From Oscillospiraceae bacterium (lineage in GTDB: Bacteria; Bacillota; Clostridia; Oscillospirales; Acutalibacteraceae): DNA of 64,000 nt. The translations under genes and the position numbers were made by a program. Position 1 is the stretch's first letter. Each line of letters begins with the position of its first letter. The stretch is from contig CAJTCS010000009.1 of assembly GCA_910574995.1 (NCBI GenBank), forward strand, positions 1-64,000, in the 5' to 3' direction. The notes under the pieces were generated by a model. That model searched no databases, was not told where the DNA came from, and saw only the letters and a program-made list of their open reading frames with translations. Of this stretch, positions 34,636 to 43,558 are shown one piece after another.

Positions 34636-37600
34636 TTACCAGCAGTGCTCTGTAACGAAAGCATGGAACGCATACTGCCAGAAGATCCAGTCATGAGAGC
34701 CGAAGGGCTTCCCACCGTCGATAAAGGTTGTAATGTTGTTCTCGGCAACGTAGTCCTGCAGCTTCTTATAGTCGTCGTTCCGGCCATCGGTGTCGCAGGG
34801 GCCCATGGTGAAGTACAATGCCTTGTCAGTGGGCCAGCCGCCAACTTCCTCTATCTTGTCATAGATGCTCTGGTCGATACTGGAATAGCCGCCGAAATAG
34901 GCAAACTTGTCAGGATGCTCGAAGAACATGGTAAAGGTAGTCCGAGAGCCGTAGGACAGGCCGTTGAAAGCACGGTCTTCCGGATTGGAAGAGACATTGT
35001 AATTCGCCTCTACATAAGGCATCAGGTTCTCTACAATGTTCTTCACGGCCAGCTCGGTGCACTCGCCCTGGGTCAAGCCATTGGCTGTCTGTGTAAAGTA
35101 AGGGGAGTTGTCCATGGTCACTACGACATAATCCTGGCCAATGTTGTCCATGATGTTCTTAACCTGGCCCATGGCAAACCAGTCGGTTTCGTTGCCGCCG
35201 CCGCCGTGGGAGGTGTAGATCACCTTATAGGGCTCGGCACGGTCCGGGTCATAGCCAGAGGGCAGGTAAATGGCGAAATCCTCGTCCTCAGCCATATCGC
35301 CTGCATACTGGTCATAATGCACCTGGCTGGTAGAACCTTCAACCGGGAGGACCTGGTCAACATTGGGAGAGCCCGCCTGCTTCACCGGGTCAAAATGGCC
35401 GATGACAATGCTGCTGGTAGAACTGGAAGACACCGTGTTGCTGTTGGGGTTATCCAGGCAGCCACAGGGGTTGGCAGGGTCGTCAATGGTCTTTACATCG
35501 CTGCCATCCTTATAAGATATCTTATAGCTGTACTGGAAGGCACCGCTGGTGATGGGGTAGCTGACACTATAATAGCCAGTATCCGCATCATAAACCATTT
35601 CTTCCGTGTTGCCAGCACTCCCAGTGGCAGGAATCATCATGGTGGGATACATGCCGGCCTGATACTCATAAGGGGTGTAATGGTTGTCAGGGTCTTTCTT
35701 GTCCTTGTTCGGGTCGATATAAGCGCAGGGGCTGAACACGCTGACAGAAGCGATGTTCTCAACATCTTCCCCTTCAAGGGCAGGGTCGAACACATAATGC
35801 ACCGTGTAGCCGCTGGGGGACTCTTCATCCTCTACTACGGTTGCGCCGGGCTCATAGGCAACGGACTCCTGCCAGCAAACGTCCGTAACAAAGTTATAGA
35901 ACGACTGCTGCCAGAACAGCCAGTCATGAGAGCCGGGAAGCAGGCCGCCGTCGACAAAGTTCTTAATGTTGTTGTCGGCAACATACTTCTGCAGCGTCTC
36001 ATAGTCCTCAATACGGCCGTCGGTGTCACAGGGGCCTACGGCAAAGTACAGGGACTTTTCGGCAGGCCAGCCGCCAATTTCCTCCAGCTTATCCCACATG
36101 GATTCCTTATCGAGGCTGGAGTAGGCGCCAAAGTACTCGAACTGGTCGTTATAGTCAAAGAACATGGTAAAGGTGGTCCGGCCGCCGTAAGACAGGCCAT
36201 TAAAGGCACGGTCGGCAGGGTCGGAGGAAACATTATAGTTTGCCTCTACAAAGGGCAGGATCTTCTCTACGGTGTTCTTGGTGGCCATTTCCGTGCACTC
36301 ACGACGGGTGGGGCCGGTTTCGCTGTTGAACTGGTCAAAATAAGGGGAGTTGTCCATGGTCACAACAACGTAATCTTCCCCGATGTTGTCCAGGATGTTC
36401 CTAAGCTGGCCCATGGCAAACCAGTCGGTCTCGTTGCCGCCGCTGCCGTGGGAGGTGTAGATTACCTTGTAGGGCTCTTCGCGCTCTGCGTCATAGCCGG
36501 AAGGCAGGTAGATGGCCAAATCCTGGGCCTTGCCTATAGTGCCTTCATACTCGGCATATTCCACTTTGCTGGTAGAACCCTCAACAGGAAGGACATAGTC
36601 GATGTTGGGAGAGCCCGCCTGCTTCACCGGGTCGTAATGGCCGATGACAATGCTGTTGGCAGAACTGGAAGAAACTGTATCGCTGTTCTCCGCGTTTTCC
36701 AAGCATGGGCAGGGGTTGGCAGGGTCATCAATGGTCTTCGCTTCACTGCCATCCTTATACTCAATCTTATAGCTGTACTGGAAAGCACCGCTGGTAATGG
36801 GGAGGCTGATGGTGTAATATCCAGTTTTGCTGTCTTTCTCCATGGGGAACACAGCGCCCCAGTTGCCGGTAGAAGGCACCCGGTTGCTGGCATACATGCC
36901 CGCCTTGTACTCATAGGGGGTATAGAGGTTATCCGCATCGTGCACGTCCTTCTCAGGGTCGATGTAATTGAAGGTGCCGCTGAGGCTGACGGAAGCGATA
37001 TTCTCCACATCCTCGCCCTCTAGGGTGGGGTCGAACACAAGATGCGCGGTATAGCCGCTGGGGGACTCTTCATCCTCCACTACGGTTGCGCCGGGCTTAT
37101 ATGCGGGAGGAACAACGGGCTCGTCGTCGGGCCAGCACACCTCTGTAACAAAGGTCTTGAACGTTGCGGACCACACGAACCAGTCATGAGAGCCGGGGAC
37201 CAAACCGCCGTCTACCACGTTGTCGCCGATACCCTTGGCCTCCAGGTTCTCCTTGAAGGTGTCATACTGGAACCCAGAGCGGTTCCCGGCAGCGGTAGCG
37301 GTACGGGTAGCCAGGGGGTCGCAATTGCCGGTGGCAATGTAATAGGTAGGCTCAGTGGGCCAATCCTTGGCCTCCAGGTTGGTAATGTCGTTAAAGCCGC
37401 AGTAAGAGCCGAAGTAAGCGAACTTGTCGGGGTACTTCAGGAACATGCGGCCGGTCATGGCGCCGCCAGCGGACAAGCCGTTATAAGCGCGGCCAGAGGC
37501 TTCCTTGGAAACGTTATACTTCTCTTCGATAACAGGGAGGACGTTCTCAACGATGTTGTCGATGTCGAAGCCCGTGGTGCTGTTATCAATGGTGACAACC

Positions 37601-40212
37601 ACATACTCTAGGCCCAGGTTGTCCAGGATGTTGTCCACATGGGCCATGCCAAACCAGTCGGTCTCGTTGCCGCCCGCGCCATGGGAGGTGTATACCACCT
37701 TATAGGGCTCGGCACGGTCCGGGTCATAGCTGGCGGGCAGGTAAACGCCCAGGTCCAGCTTATCAGAGGTCTGCTTGTTGCCTTGCCGGTCTGTCCAAGA
37801 CCCGCTGTAAGTAACCCACTCGATCTTGCCCTTGGGCACGCCGTCATTAGGCAGGATGTAGTCCAGGTTGGGGGAACCAGCCTGCTTGACTTCATCATAG
37901 TAGCCGTACAAGATGCTGCTGTTCACGTCGCCGGTGGCAAAGTCGCTGTCGGGGTTCATCAGGGCGGGGGACTTACGGGTGGGGTCGGCGATCTTTTCCG
38001 TAGTGCCGTCCATGTAGGTAATGTTGTAGCTGTAGGCATAAGAACCGCTGCCGATGGGGAAGCTGGCCGTATACTGCTCCGTCACCGGGCTGTATACCAT
38101 GGGGAACGAAGCGCCCCAAGCGCCGGTAGCGGGTGTGTGGTTGGTGGGGAACATGCCAGCCTTATACTCGTTGGGGGTATAGGCATTGCCCTCCGCCTTC
38201 ACGTCCTTGGCAGGATCCACATAAGCAAAGGGGCCGCTTACGGTAACGGTCTGCACTTCCTTGCCCTCTTCAGGCTCATAGACGAACTTAGCCGTGTAGC
38301 CGGTGGGGGATACGGGATCCGCCACTACAGAAGAGCCAGGCTCGGCCTTTTCATCCTGCCAGCAGATGCCGCCAACAAAGGTGTAGAAGGACTGGGACCA
38401 CTCGAACCAGTCATGGGCGCCCTTTATATAGCCGCCGTCGATGACATTGTCCATGGGATGGTCTTTCAGATACTCTACAAAATCTTCATATTTTATCTGC
38501 TTGCCTTCCCCATTGGCCATTACGTTTGCAGAGGCGATGTCGCAGGTGCCAACGTTGAAGTAGAAGGTAGGCTTATCGATGCCTTCCGTGTCCTTCACCG
38601 CGCTCATGTCCGTACCAGAGAAAGCGCCGAAGTAGCCGAAAGCCTCGGGGTGGTCATAGAACATGTGGAACGTGGTCATAGAGCCCATAGACAGGCCGGC
38701 GAAAGCGCGGTCGGCCGCTTCTGTGGAGACGTTGTAGTTCTCCTCCATGTAGGGGATGATGTAATTCAGGACGTTGTCCTCAATCTTCTCGAAATCCCAC
38801 TGGAAGCTGGCGTTATCCATGGTGACTACAAAGTAATCTTTCCCCATGTTGTCCATGATGTTGTCCGCATGGCCCATATTGAACCAGTCGGTCTCGTTGC
38901 CGCCGCCGCCATGGGACATGTAGACGACTTTGTAAGGCTCTGCACGGTCCTTGTCATAACCAGCGGGCACATAGATGCCCAGGTCCTGATGGTCGGACAG
39001 TACGCCTGTATACTCCACATACTTCTGGGTGCCTTTCCCCACAGTGGCGGGACGGACAAAGTCCAGATTGGGAGAGCCGGCCTGCTTCTCGGGGTCAAAC
39101 TGGCCATAGACGATGCTGTTGGTCAGGTCGCCGGTCTTGCTGTCGCTGTTGGCCTCGTTCAGGCGGGCCTTAGAGGGGTTGGCCGGGTCGTCAATCTTGG
39201 TAACCTCGCCCTCTTTGTCGGTCAGCTGATAGCTATAGGCAAAAGAGCCGCTGGAGATGGGCAGGCTCAGGCTATAAACGCCCGCGGCCTTGTTATAGCT
39301 CATTTCCTCGGTATAGCCCCAATCCCCAGTAGCGGGGGTGTGGTTGGTGGGGTACATGCCAGCCTTATACTCGTGGGGGGTATAAGAGTTGCCCTCGTCC
39401 TTGATGTTCGTCTCGTCGCCGGTGGCATAACGGAACGCGCCGGTCACGCTGACAGAAGCCAGGTCAGGGTCCTCACCCTTGTAGATGAAAGTGGCGGTAT
39501 AGCCCGTGGGGGAGTTTTCGTCAGCAGCCACGGACACGCCGGCATCCAACACGGTGTTGGCGCACGCACGCAGGAAAGCAACGAAAATCTGGGCGATCTC
39601 CGCGCGGGTGGCGTTGCCCTTGGGGTCGATAAGGTTGCCGTCCTTGCCGTTGAACACCTTGGCGGTAACGGCCCACTCCATACCGGCCTTGGCAAACTCG
39701 TCGATGGTTTCCGCGTCGGCGAAGCCTTCCAGCAGCTTGGCGTCCGCAGTCATGTCGCAGCCGCCAATCTTGTTCAGGAACCGGAACAGCAGCGCGGCCG
39801 CCTCCTGGCGGGTAACCATGCGGCCAGGCTCAAACAGGCCGCCGCCAGTACCGCTGGTAACGCCTTGCTCGGCAGCCCAGGCAATGTAGGGCTCCGCCCA
39901 ATCCCAGCCTGTCTTCACGTCTGTGAATTCGGCCTTGCCTTTATAGGCGTCTTTGTCCACACCCTGGATGCGGCCCAGGATCGTGACGAACATGGCACGG
40001 TCCGTGGCGCCCTCCGGGGAGAACGTGGTAGCGGATGTGCCAGCCATATAGCCTGCGCTATACATCTGGGACACCGCGCCGGAGAACCAGTCGCTGTCGG
40101 CCACGTCTGTAAAAGGTGCGGAAGCAGCCATACTGCTGATAGGCAGCATGACGGCCAGCATCACGGCGGCCAGCAAGACGGACAGGGTTCTCCTGAGCAT
40201 CTTCCTTCTCAT
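34636..40212 (-). CDS. SLH-anchored protein with four tandem CE1-like esterase modules
   Basis: An 1858-residue secreted protein. A signal peptide (1-29) is followed by three SLH repeats (about 33-80, 95-145, 160-215) that hold it to the cell wall. Then come four modules of about 400 residues, each a beta-sandwich domain (SPTGYTATF-type start at about 225, 630, 1041 and 1456) plus an esterase D/feruloyl-esterase-like alpha/beta hydrolase. Nucleophiles: Ser508 (GLSMGS), Ser914 (GLSAGG), Ser1341 (GLSYGG), Ser1753 (GLSYGS). Catalytic His: 600, 1009, 1429, 1840 (G-A/S-HDW). All four keep Ser and His, so all may be active. Modules 3 and 4 are the most alike. It probably removes feruloyl or acetyl groups from xylan at the surface. 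The start has AAAGGAGG upstream. Confidence 0.92.
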   Translation of the reverse strand: MRRKMLRRTLSVLLAAVMLAVMLPISSMAASAPFTDVADSDWFSGAVSQMYSAGYMAGTSATTFSPEGATDRAMFVTILGRIQGVDKDAYKGKAEFTDVKTGWDWAEPYIAWAAEQGVTSGTGGGLFEPGRMVTRQEAAALLFRFLNKIGGCDMTADAKLLEGFADAETIDEFAKAGMEWAVTAKVFNGKDGNLIDPKGNATRAEIAQIFVAFLRACANTVLDAGVSVAADENSPTGYTATFIYKGEDPDLASVSVTGAFRYATGDETNIKDEGNSYTPHEYKAGMYPTNHTPATGDWGYTEEMSYNKAAGVYSLSLPISSGSFAYSYQLTDKEGEVTKIDDPANPSKARLNEANSDSKTGDLTNSIVYGQFDPEKQAGSPNLDFVRPATVGKGTQKYVEYTGVLSDHQDLGIYVPAGYDKDRAEPYKVVYMSHGGGGNETDWFNMGHADNIMDNMGKDYFVVTMDNASFQWDFEKIEDNVLNYIIPYMEENYNVSTEAADRAFAGLSMGSMTTFHMFYDHPEAFGYFGAFSGTDMSAVKDTEGIDKPTFYFNVGTCDIASANVMANGEGKQIKYEDFVEYLKDHPMDNVIDGGYIKGAHDWFEWSQSFYTFVGGICWQDEKAEPGSSVVADPVSPTGYTAKFVYEPEEGKEVQTVTVSGPFAYVDPAKDVKAEGNAYTPNEYKAGMFPTNHTPATGAWGASFPMVYSPVTEQYTASFPIGSGSYAYSYNITYMDGTTEKIADPTRKSPALMNPDSDFATGDVNSSILYGYYDEVKQAGSPNLDYILPNDGVPKGKIEWVTYSGSWTDRQGNKQTSDKLDLGVYLPASYDPDRAEPYKVVYTSHGAGGNETDWFGMAHVDNILDNLGLEYVVVTIDNSTTGFDIDNIVENVLPVIEEKYNVSKEASGRAYNGLSAGGAMTGRMFLKYPDKFAYFGSYCGFNDITNLEAKDWPTEPTYYIATGNCDPLATRTATAAGNRSGFQYDTFKENLEAKGIGDNVVDGGLVPGSHDWFVWSATFKTFVTEVCWPDDEPVVPPAYKPGATVVEDEESPSGYTAHLVFDPTLEGEDVENIASVSLSGTFNYIDPEKDVHDADNLYTPYEYKAGMYASNRVPSTGNWGAVFPMEKDSKTGYYTISLPITSGAFQYSYKIEYKDGSEAKTIDDPANPCPCLENAENSDTVSSSSANSIVIGHYDPVKQAGSPNIDYVLPVEGSTSKVEYAEYEGTIGKAQDLAIYLPSGYDAEREEPYKVIYTSHGSGGNETDWFAMGQLRNILDNIGEDYVVVTMDNSPYFDQFNSETGPTRRECTEMATKNTVEKILPFVEANYNVSSDPADRAFNGLSYGGRTTFTMFFDYNDQFEYFGAYSSLDKESMWDKLEEIGGWPAEKSLYFAVGPCDTDGRIEDYETLQKYVADNNIKNFVDGGLLPGSHDWLFWQQSFYNFVTDVCWQESVAYEPGATVVEDEESPSGYTVHYVFDPALEGEDVENIASVSVFSPCAYIDPNKDKKDPDNHYTPYEYQAGMYPTMMIPATGSAGNTEEMVYDADTGYYSVSYPITSGAFQYSYKISYKDGSDVKTIDDPANPCGCLDNPNSNTVSSSSTSSIVIGHFDPVKQAGSPNVDQVLPVEGSTSQVHYDQYAGDMAEDEDFAIYLPSGYDPDRAEPYKVIYTSHGGGGNETDWFAMGQVKNIMDNIGQDYVVVTMDNSPYFTQTANGLTQGECTELAVKNIVENLMPYVEANYNVSSNPEDRAFNGLSYGSRTTFTMFFEHPDKFAYFGGYSSIDQSIYDKIEEVGGWPTDKALYFTMGPCDTDGRNDDYKKLQDYVAENNITTFIDGGKPFGSHDWIFWQYAFHAFVTEHCW

Positions 40213-40305
40213 ACAAGTTCCTCCTTTGTTTTTCCAAAAAGCATAGGAAAAATTACAAAAGCATACGCTTTTTCAAATATCCCTACGCTTCTGGTTTATA
40301 TAGCT

Positions 40306-40334
40306 ATGTTAGCACAGACTTTAAACGATGTCAA
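40306..40334 (-). promoter_or_regulatory. Promoter of the multi-esterase gene
   Basis: On the minus strand TTGACA (40334-40329), a 17-base spacer and TAACAT (40311-40306) lie about 95 bases upstream of the ATG. Confidence 0.65.
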
Positions 40335-40452
40335 CTGTATGCTATAGGTTTTGTAGAAGTTTTTTATGCTATATCTATAATACAAGTCATACAAACACTC
40401 CCAGGAATCATAGCCCTGCCAGGTACTGGAAACGCCCTAAGGCACAAAGGCA

Positions 40453-40489
40453 GGGGCCGCTTCCCAACGCGGTGCTGGGAAGCGGCCCC
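40453..40489. terminator. Terminator-like hairpin after the DUF1846 gene
   Basis: Arms GGGGCCGCTTCCCA (40453-40466) and its exact complement (40476-40489) with a nine-base loop. The T run is on the plus-strand side; on the minus side only CCTTTG follows. Confidence 0.6.
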
Positions 40490-40496
40490 TTTTCTG

Positions 40497-41978
40497 TTAT
40501 TTATGGTACAGCCGGTTGGTCTGATAGGTGGGCTCGCAGGTCAGGTTTACCCCCAGCTTGCGGAAGACGGTCTCGTCCACATGGGACAGGATGACCGAGG
40601 CGTGGGCCTCGCAGCCCCGCAGGCGCGGCAGCTGGCGCAAGGCCAGCTCGGCGGTGGGGTTTGTGGCCGCGCAGATGGACAGGGCAATCAGGATCTCGTC
40701 GGTGTGCAGCCGGGGGTTACGGCTGTCCAGGTGCTTGGTTTTCAGCTTCTGTATAGGTTCAATGATTATCGGGGAAATCAAGTGGATGCTCTTTTGTATG
40801 CCCCCCAGCACTTTCAGGGCGTTCAGCAGCGCCGCCGCCGAGGCCCCCAGCAGGTCGGTGGTCTTGCCTGTCACCAGCGTGCCGTCGCCCAGCTGTATCG
40901 CCGCCGCGGGCAGGCCTGTCCCTTCGGCCCGGGCCATACAGGCGGTTACCACCGGGCGGTCTTGGGGGCTGATACCCGCCCGGTTCATCAAAAGCCCGAT
41001 TTTCTGTACCACGTCTTTGCCCAGGTTGCCCTGGCGCTGTTCGCAGCTGGCGCTGTAATACCGGCGGATGATCTCCTGCAGGGAGGCCTGGCAGCAGGCC
41101 CCGTCGTCCACAATGCAGTTCCCCGCCATGTTCACCCCCATATCCGTGGGGGATTTATAGGGGGATTCGCCTGCGATCTTCTCAAAAATAGCGTTCAATA
41201 CCGGGAACACCTCAATATCCCGGTTATAATTTACGGTGGTCACGCCGTAGGCGTCCAGATGGAAGGGGTCCAGCATGTTCACATCGTTCAGGTCGGCCGT
41301 GGCGGCCTCATAGGCCAGGTTCACCGGGTGGGTCAAGGGCAGGTTCCAAATCGGGAACGTTTCAAACTTTGCGTACCCCGCCTTGCTGCCCCGCCGGTGC
41401 TCGTGGTACAGCTGGCTTAGGCAGGTGGCCATCTTCCCGCTGCCAGGGCCGGGGGCCGTTACCACTACAAGGGAGCGGCCGGTCTCTACATATTCATTCT
41501 TCCCAAAGCCCTCTTCACTGACAATGAGGGGGACGTTGGAGGGGTAGCCCGGGATGGTATAGTGCCGGTACACCTTGACCCCCAGTCCCTCCAGCCGGTG
41601 CTGGAACGCCTGGGCCCCGGGCTGGGCGGCATATTGGGTAAGCACCACGCTGCCCACGAACAAGCCGATCTCCCGGAAGGCGTCAATCAGACGCAGCACG
41701 TCCAGGTCGTAGGTGATCCCCAGGTCCCCCCGCACCTTGTTCTTTTCAATGTCCGAGGCGTTTATCACGATGACGATCTCCGCCTGCTCCTTCAGCTGCA
41801 AAAGCATGTTCACCTTGCTGTCCGGCTTGAAGCCCGGCAACACCCGGGAAGCGTGGTAATCATCGAAAAGCTTCCCGCCGAATTCCAGGTACAGCTTCCC
41901 GCCGAACCGCTGGATGCGTTCCCGGATGTGCTGGGACTGCATCTGCAAATATTTTTCATTGTCAAACCCCAATTTCAT
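40497..41978 (-). CDS. DUF1846 family protein
   Basis: 493 residues from ATG 41978, the length and opening ([20 protein letters not shown]) expected for DUF1846. Conserved stretches include [40 protein letters not shown] and [10 protein letters not shown]-like ends. The structure of a streptococcal member is known, but its biochemical role is not settled; the [10 protein letters not shown] stretch resembles a nucleotide-binding loop. The AGGAGG box touches the ATG, so translation may be weak. The much longer upstream frame (to 42293) is not supported. A promoter is at 42098-42126. Confidence 0.9.
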   Translation of the reverse strand: MKLGFDNEKYLQMQSQHIRERIQRFGGKLYLEFGGKLFDDYHASRVLPGFKPDSKVNMLLQLKEQAEIVIVINASDIEKNKVRGDLGITYDLDVLRLIDAFREIGLFVGSVVLTQYAAQPGAQAFQHRLEGLGVKVYRHYTIPGYPSNVPLIVSEEGFGKNEYVETGRSLVVVTAPGPGSGKMATCLSQLYHEHRRGSKAGYAKFETFPIWNLPLTHPVNLAYEAATADLNDVNMLDPFHLDAYGVTTVNYNRDIEVFPVLNAIFEKIAGESPYKSPTDMGVNMAGNCIVDDGACCQASLQEIIRRYYSASCEQRQGNLGKDVVQKIGLLMNRAGISPQDRPVVTACMARAEGTGLPAAAIQLGDGTLVTGKTTDLLGASAAALLNALKVLGGIQKSIHLISPIIIEPIQKLKTKHLDSRNPRLHTDEILIALSICAATNPTAELALRQLPRLRGCEAHASVILSHVDETVFRKLGVNLTCEPTYQTNRLYHK

Positions 41979-42097
41979 CCTCCTGCCCCTTTCTGTTTCC
42001 ATCCGAATGCCGCCTATGCTTCCGGCCAACATAGAAGCGGCCCCCTGCCGGGTGCGCCCCGGGCAGCGGGCCCTCCTGTTCCAGTTGCCTTGCATAC

Positions 42098-42126
42098 AGT
42101 ATACCACATCCCAAGGGCATGCGCAA
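42098..42126 (-). promoter_or_regulatory. Promoter of the DUF1846 gene
   Basis: On the minus strand TTGCGC (42126-42121), a 17-base spacer and TATACT (42103-42098), about 120 bases upstream of the start. Confidence 0.55.
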
Positions 42127-42250
42127 GGGCCCCTGGGGCGGCGCATCCCATCGCGTAAGCCCTCCCGCCAATCCATTTGGGGGCCAGGGGTATACGCCCC
42201 TTTCCGCCCGTGCTTTTCCCGCCACACGCCGTCCGGCTTCTTTGGTATAT

Positions 42251-42415
42251 TAGGGCCTGTTTGAAAAATCGCAAATACCATCTTTTTGTCCAAAATGGGC
42301 GGTTTCTGTGTTGGAAGTCCTCGACATGCGACAGCATGTCTTGCGGTTTCCGCCTTGAAACCGCCTCGTTTTGTCTCAAAAATTCGGCACTTCCTCTATT
42401 TTCAAACAAGCCCTA
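42251..42415. repeat. MITE-like element with 17-base terminal inverted repeats
   Basis: The left end TAGGGCCTGTTTGAAAA (42251-42267) and the right end (42399-42415) are inverted copies with one mismatch. The element is 165 bp, AT-rich compared with its surroundings and without coding capacity. The outer TA on each side may be the target duplication. The ends look like those of IS5-related elements, so it may be a non-autonomous derivative. Confidence 0.75.
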
Positions 42416-42549
42416 AAAGCCTTAGGAACAGCCTGCCCGCCATACAAACAGATAAACGGGAAGCGCCCCGCGTCTACCCGCAAAAAAACGCTCCCCGTTT
42501 CCATGGTTCTACATAAAAGCTACCGCCCCCTGTCAACCCATGCGTTGTT

Positions 42550-42825
42550 TCAGGACGGCCCCTGACCCAAATGGTATACCGACCGGACCAGGTATAGATC
42601 CCCCTGGGCGTCCTTGTGGAACACATTTTCCTCAAAGAACACAAAACACCGCAGCCTGCCGCCTGCCAGGCTGGGGACCATATAGAACCTGTGGTTCACC
42701 ACCTGGTCCTGGTCCTCCAGCACGTCCTCCTCCGCCACCGGGAACTGGAATATCTCGCTTTGGGCACAGGGGTCCGCCCCTTCCAGCCAGCCTAAGTACG
42801 CTTTATAAACCGCGTCTATTGTCAT
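42550..42825 (-). CDS. Small hypothetical protein
   Basis: A 91-residue acidic protein (EIFQFPVAEEDVLEDQDQVV; RCFVFFEENVFHKDAQGDLY). Its ATG overlaps the stop of the Spo0A_C-like gene (ATGA), so both are co-translated. No family is recognised. The overlap and the good codon use make it a real gene. Confidence 0.65.
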   Translation of the reverse strand: MTIDAVYKAYLGWLEGADPCAQSEIFQFPVAEEDVLEDQDQVVNHRFYMVPSLAGGRLRCFVFFEENVFHKDAQGDLYLVRSVYHLGQGPS

Positions 42826-43307
42826 GTTACACCCGCCCTTTCTTCCAAAATATCCCCGCTTAAACGCGCCAGGTTATCCAGAGGGATCGCCAGGCAAGGC
42901 CTGCCGTCGGGCATGGCAGCGACGAAAGGCTCTATCCTCTCTGACAGCACGCAAAGGGGGACCGCATCCAGGCTGTACCCGGCCCGCCGGTGGATATACC
43001 CGCCCATGGTATACACGAAATCCTTGGCGGACGGCTTTTCCACCACTGGATAACCGTAAAATTTATCAAACAGCCGCCGGTTCTCTTCCCGGTCCCACAG
43101 GGCCTCCACCCCTCGCGCCAGCGTCCGTTGGACTGCCTGGGCACTGGCTTCCTGGGCGGGCTTCAAAAGCGTCTGGCAGAATACGTCGAAAGTCGGATAA
43201 TTGGGATACAATGTGGAAGCTTTCTGCATAGCCAGGCAAAGAAGCGGATAGCCTTTGCTGCTTCTGCGCATGGCAAAATGGGACATAACTAGATCTTCAG
43301 CCAACAT
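42822..43307 (-). CDS. Spo0A C-terminal-domain-like protein
   Basis: Residues about 10-115 of this 161-residue protein resemble the DNA-binding domain of the sporulation master regulator Spo0A: SSKGYPLLCLAMQKASTLYP, LKPAQEASAQAVQRTLARGV (the recognition-helix position), EALWDREENRRLFDKFYGYP and PSAKDFVYTMGGYIHR. There is no receiver domain. The C-terminal part (YSLDAVPLCVLSERIEPFVA) is extra. A stand-alone domain could bind 0A-type boxes without phosphorylation control. Boxes of that type occur 75 bases upstream (43382-43416). The similarity is recognised by eye and should be tested by profile search. Confidence 0.65.
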   Translation of the reverse strand: MLAEDLVMSHFAMRRSSKGYPLLCLAMQKASTLYPNYPTFDVFCQTLLKPAQEASAQAVQRTLARGVEALWDREENRRLFDKFYGYPVVEKPSAKDFVYTMGGYIHRRAGYSLDAVPLCVLSERIEPFVAAMPDGRPCLAIPLDNLARLSGDILEERAGVT

Positions 43308-43381
43308 ATATTTCTTCCTTTCTGCATGTTTTTTATGGCGCTTCTATGATAAATCAAAACGCCTCTAAATGGGAAGTTGTT

Positions 43382-43416
43382 GACTGAAAAAGACAATTAT
43401 GGACAAAAAATGACAG
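43382..43416 (-). promoter_or_regulatory. Phased 0A-box-like repeats upstream of the Spo0A_C-like gene
   Basis: On the plus strand GACT (43382) and GACA (43392, 43402, 43412) recur every ten bases; on the minus strand this reads TGTC at exact helical spacing with A/T-rich gaps. Spo0A boxes have a TGTCGAA-type core, and tandem boxes are ten bases apart. Confidence 0.5.
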
Positions 43417-43472
43417 ATTCAAGGCGTCTTGGTACAAAAACCCCGCTTTTCAGGCCGCCCGCGGCGGGCAGC

Positions 43473-43501
43473 AAAAAAGGGCCCCGGAAAACCGGGGGCC
43501 C
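43473..43501 (-). terminator. Terminator of the GH5 gene
   Basis: On the minus strand GGGCCCCCGG-TTTT-CCGGGGCCC is followed by six T (43478-43473). It ends the FIST/MCP/GH5 run. Confidence 0.85.
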
Positions 43502-43558
43502 TTTCCTTTCTTTCTAAAAGCCCTCCCGCGCAAGCGGGGCGCTAAGGCTTTAGCCGCC

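Noticed and set aside
34645-40347. Very long plus-strand open frames (792 and 902 codons) opposite the multi-esterase gene
   Set aside because: They repeat with the same period as the esterase modules on the other strand, lack ribosome-binding sites and have no recognisable domains. They are mirror effects of GC-rich codon use in the real gene.
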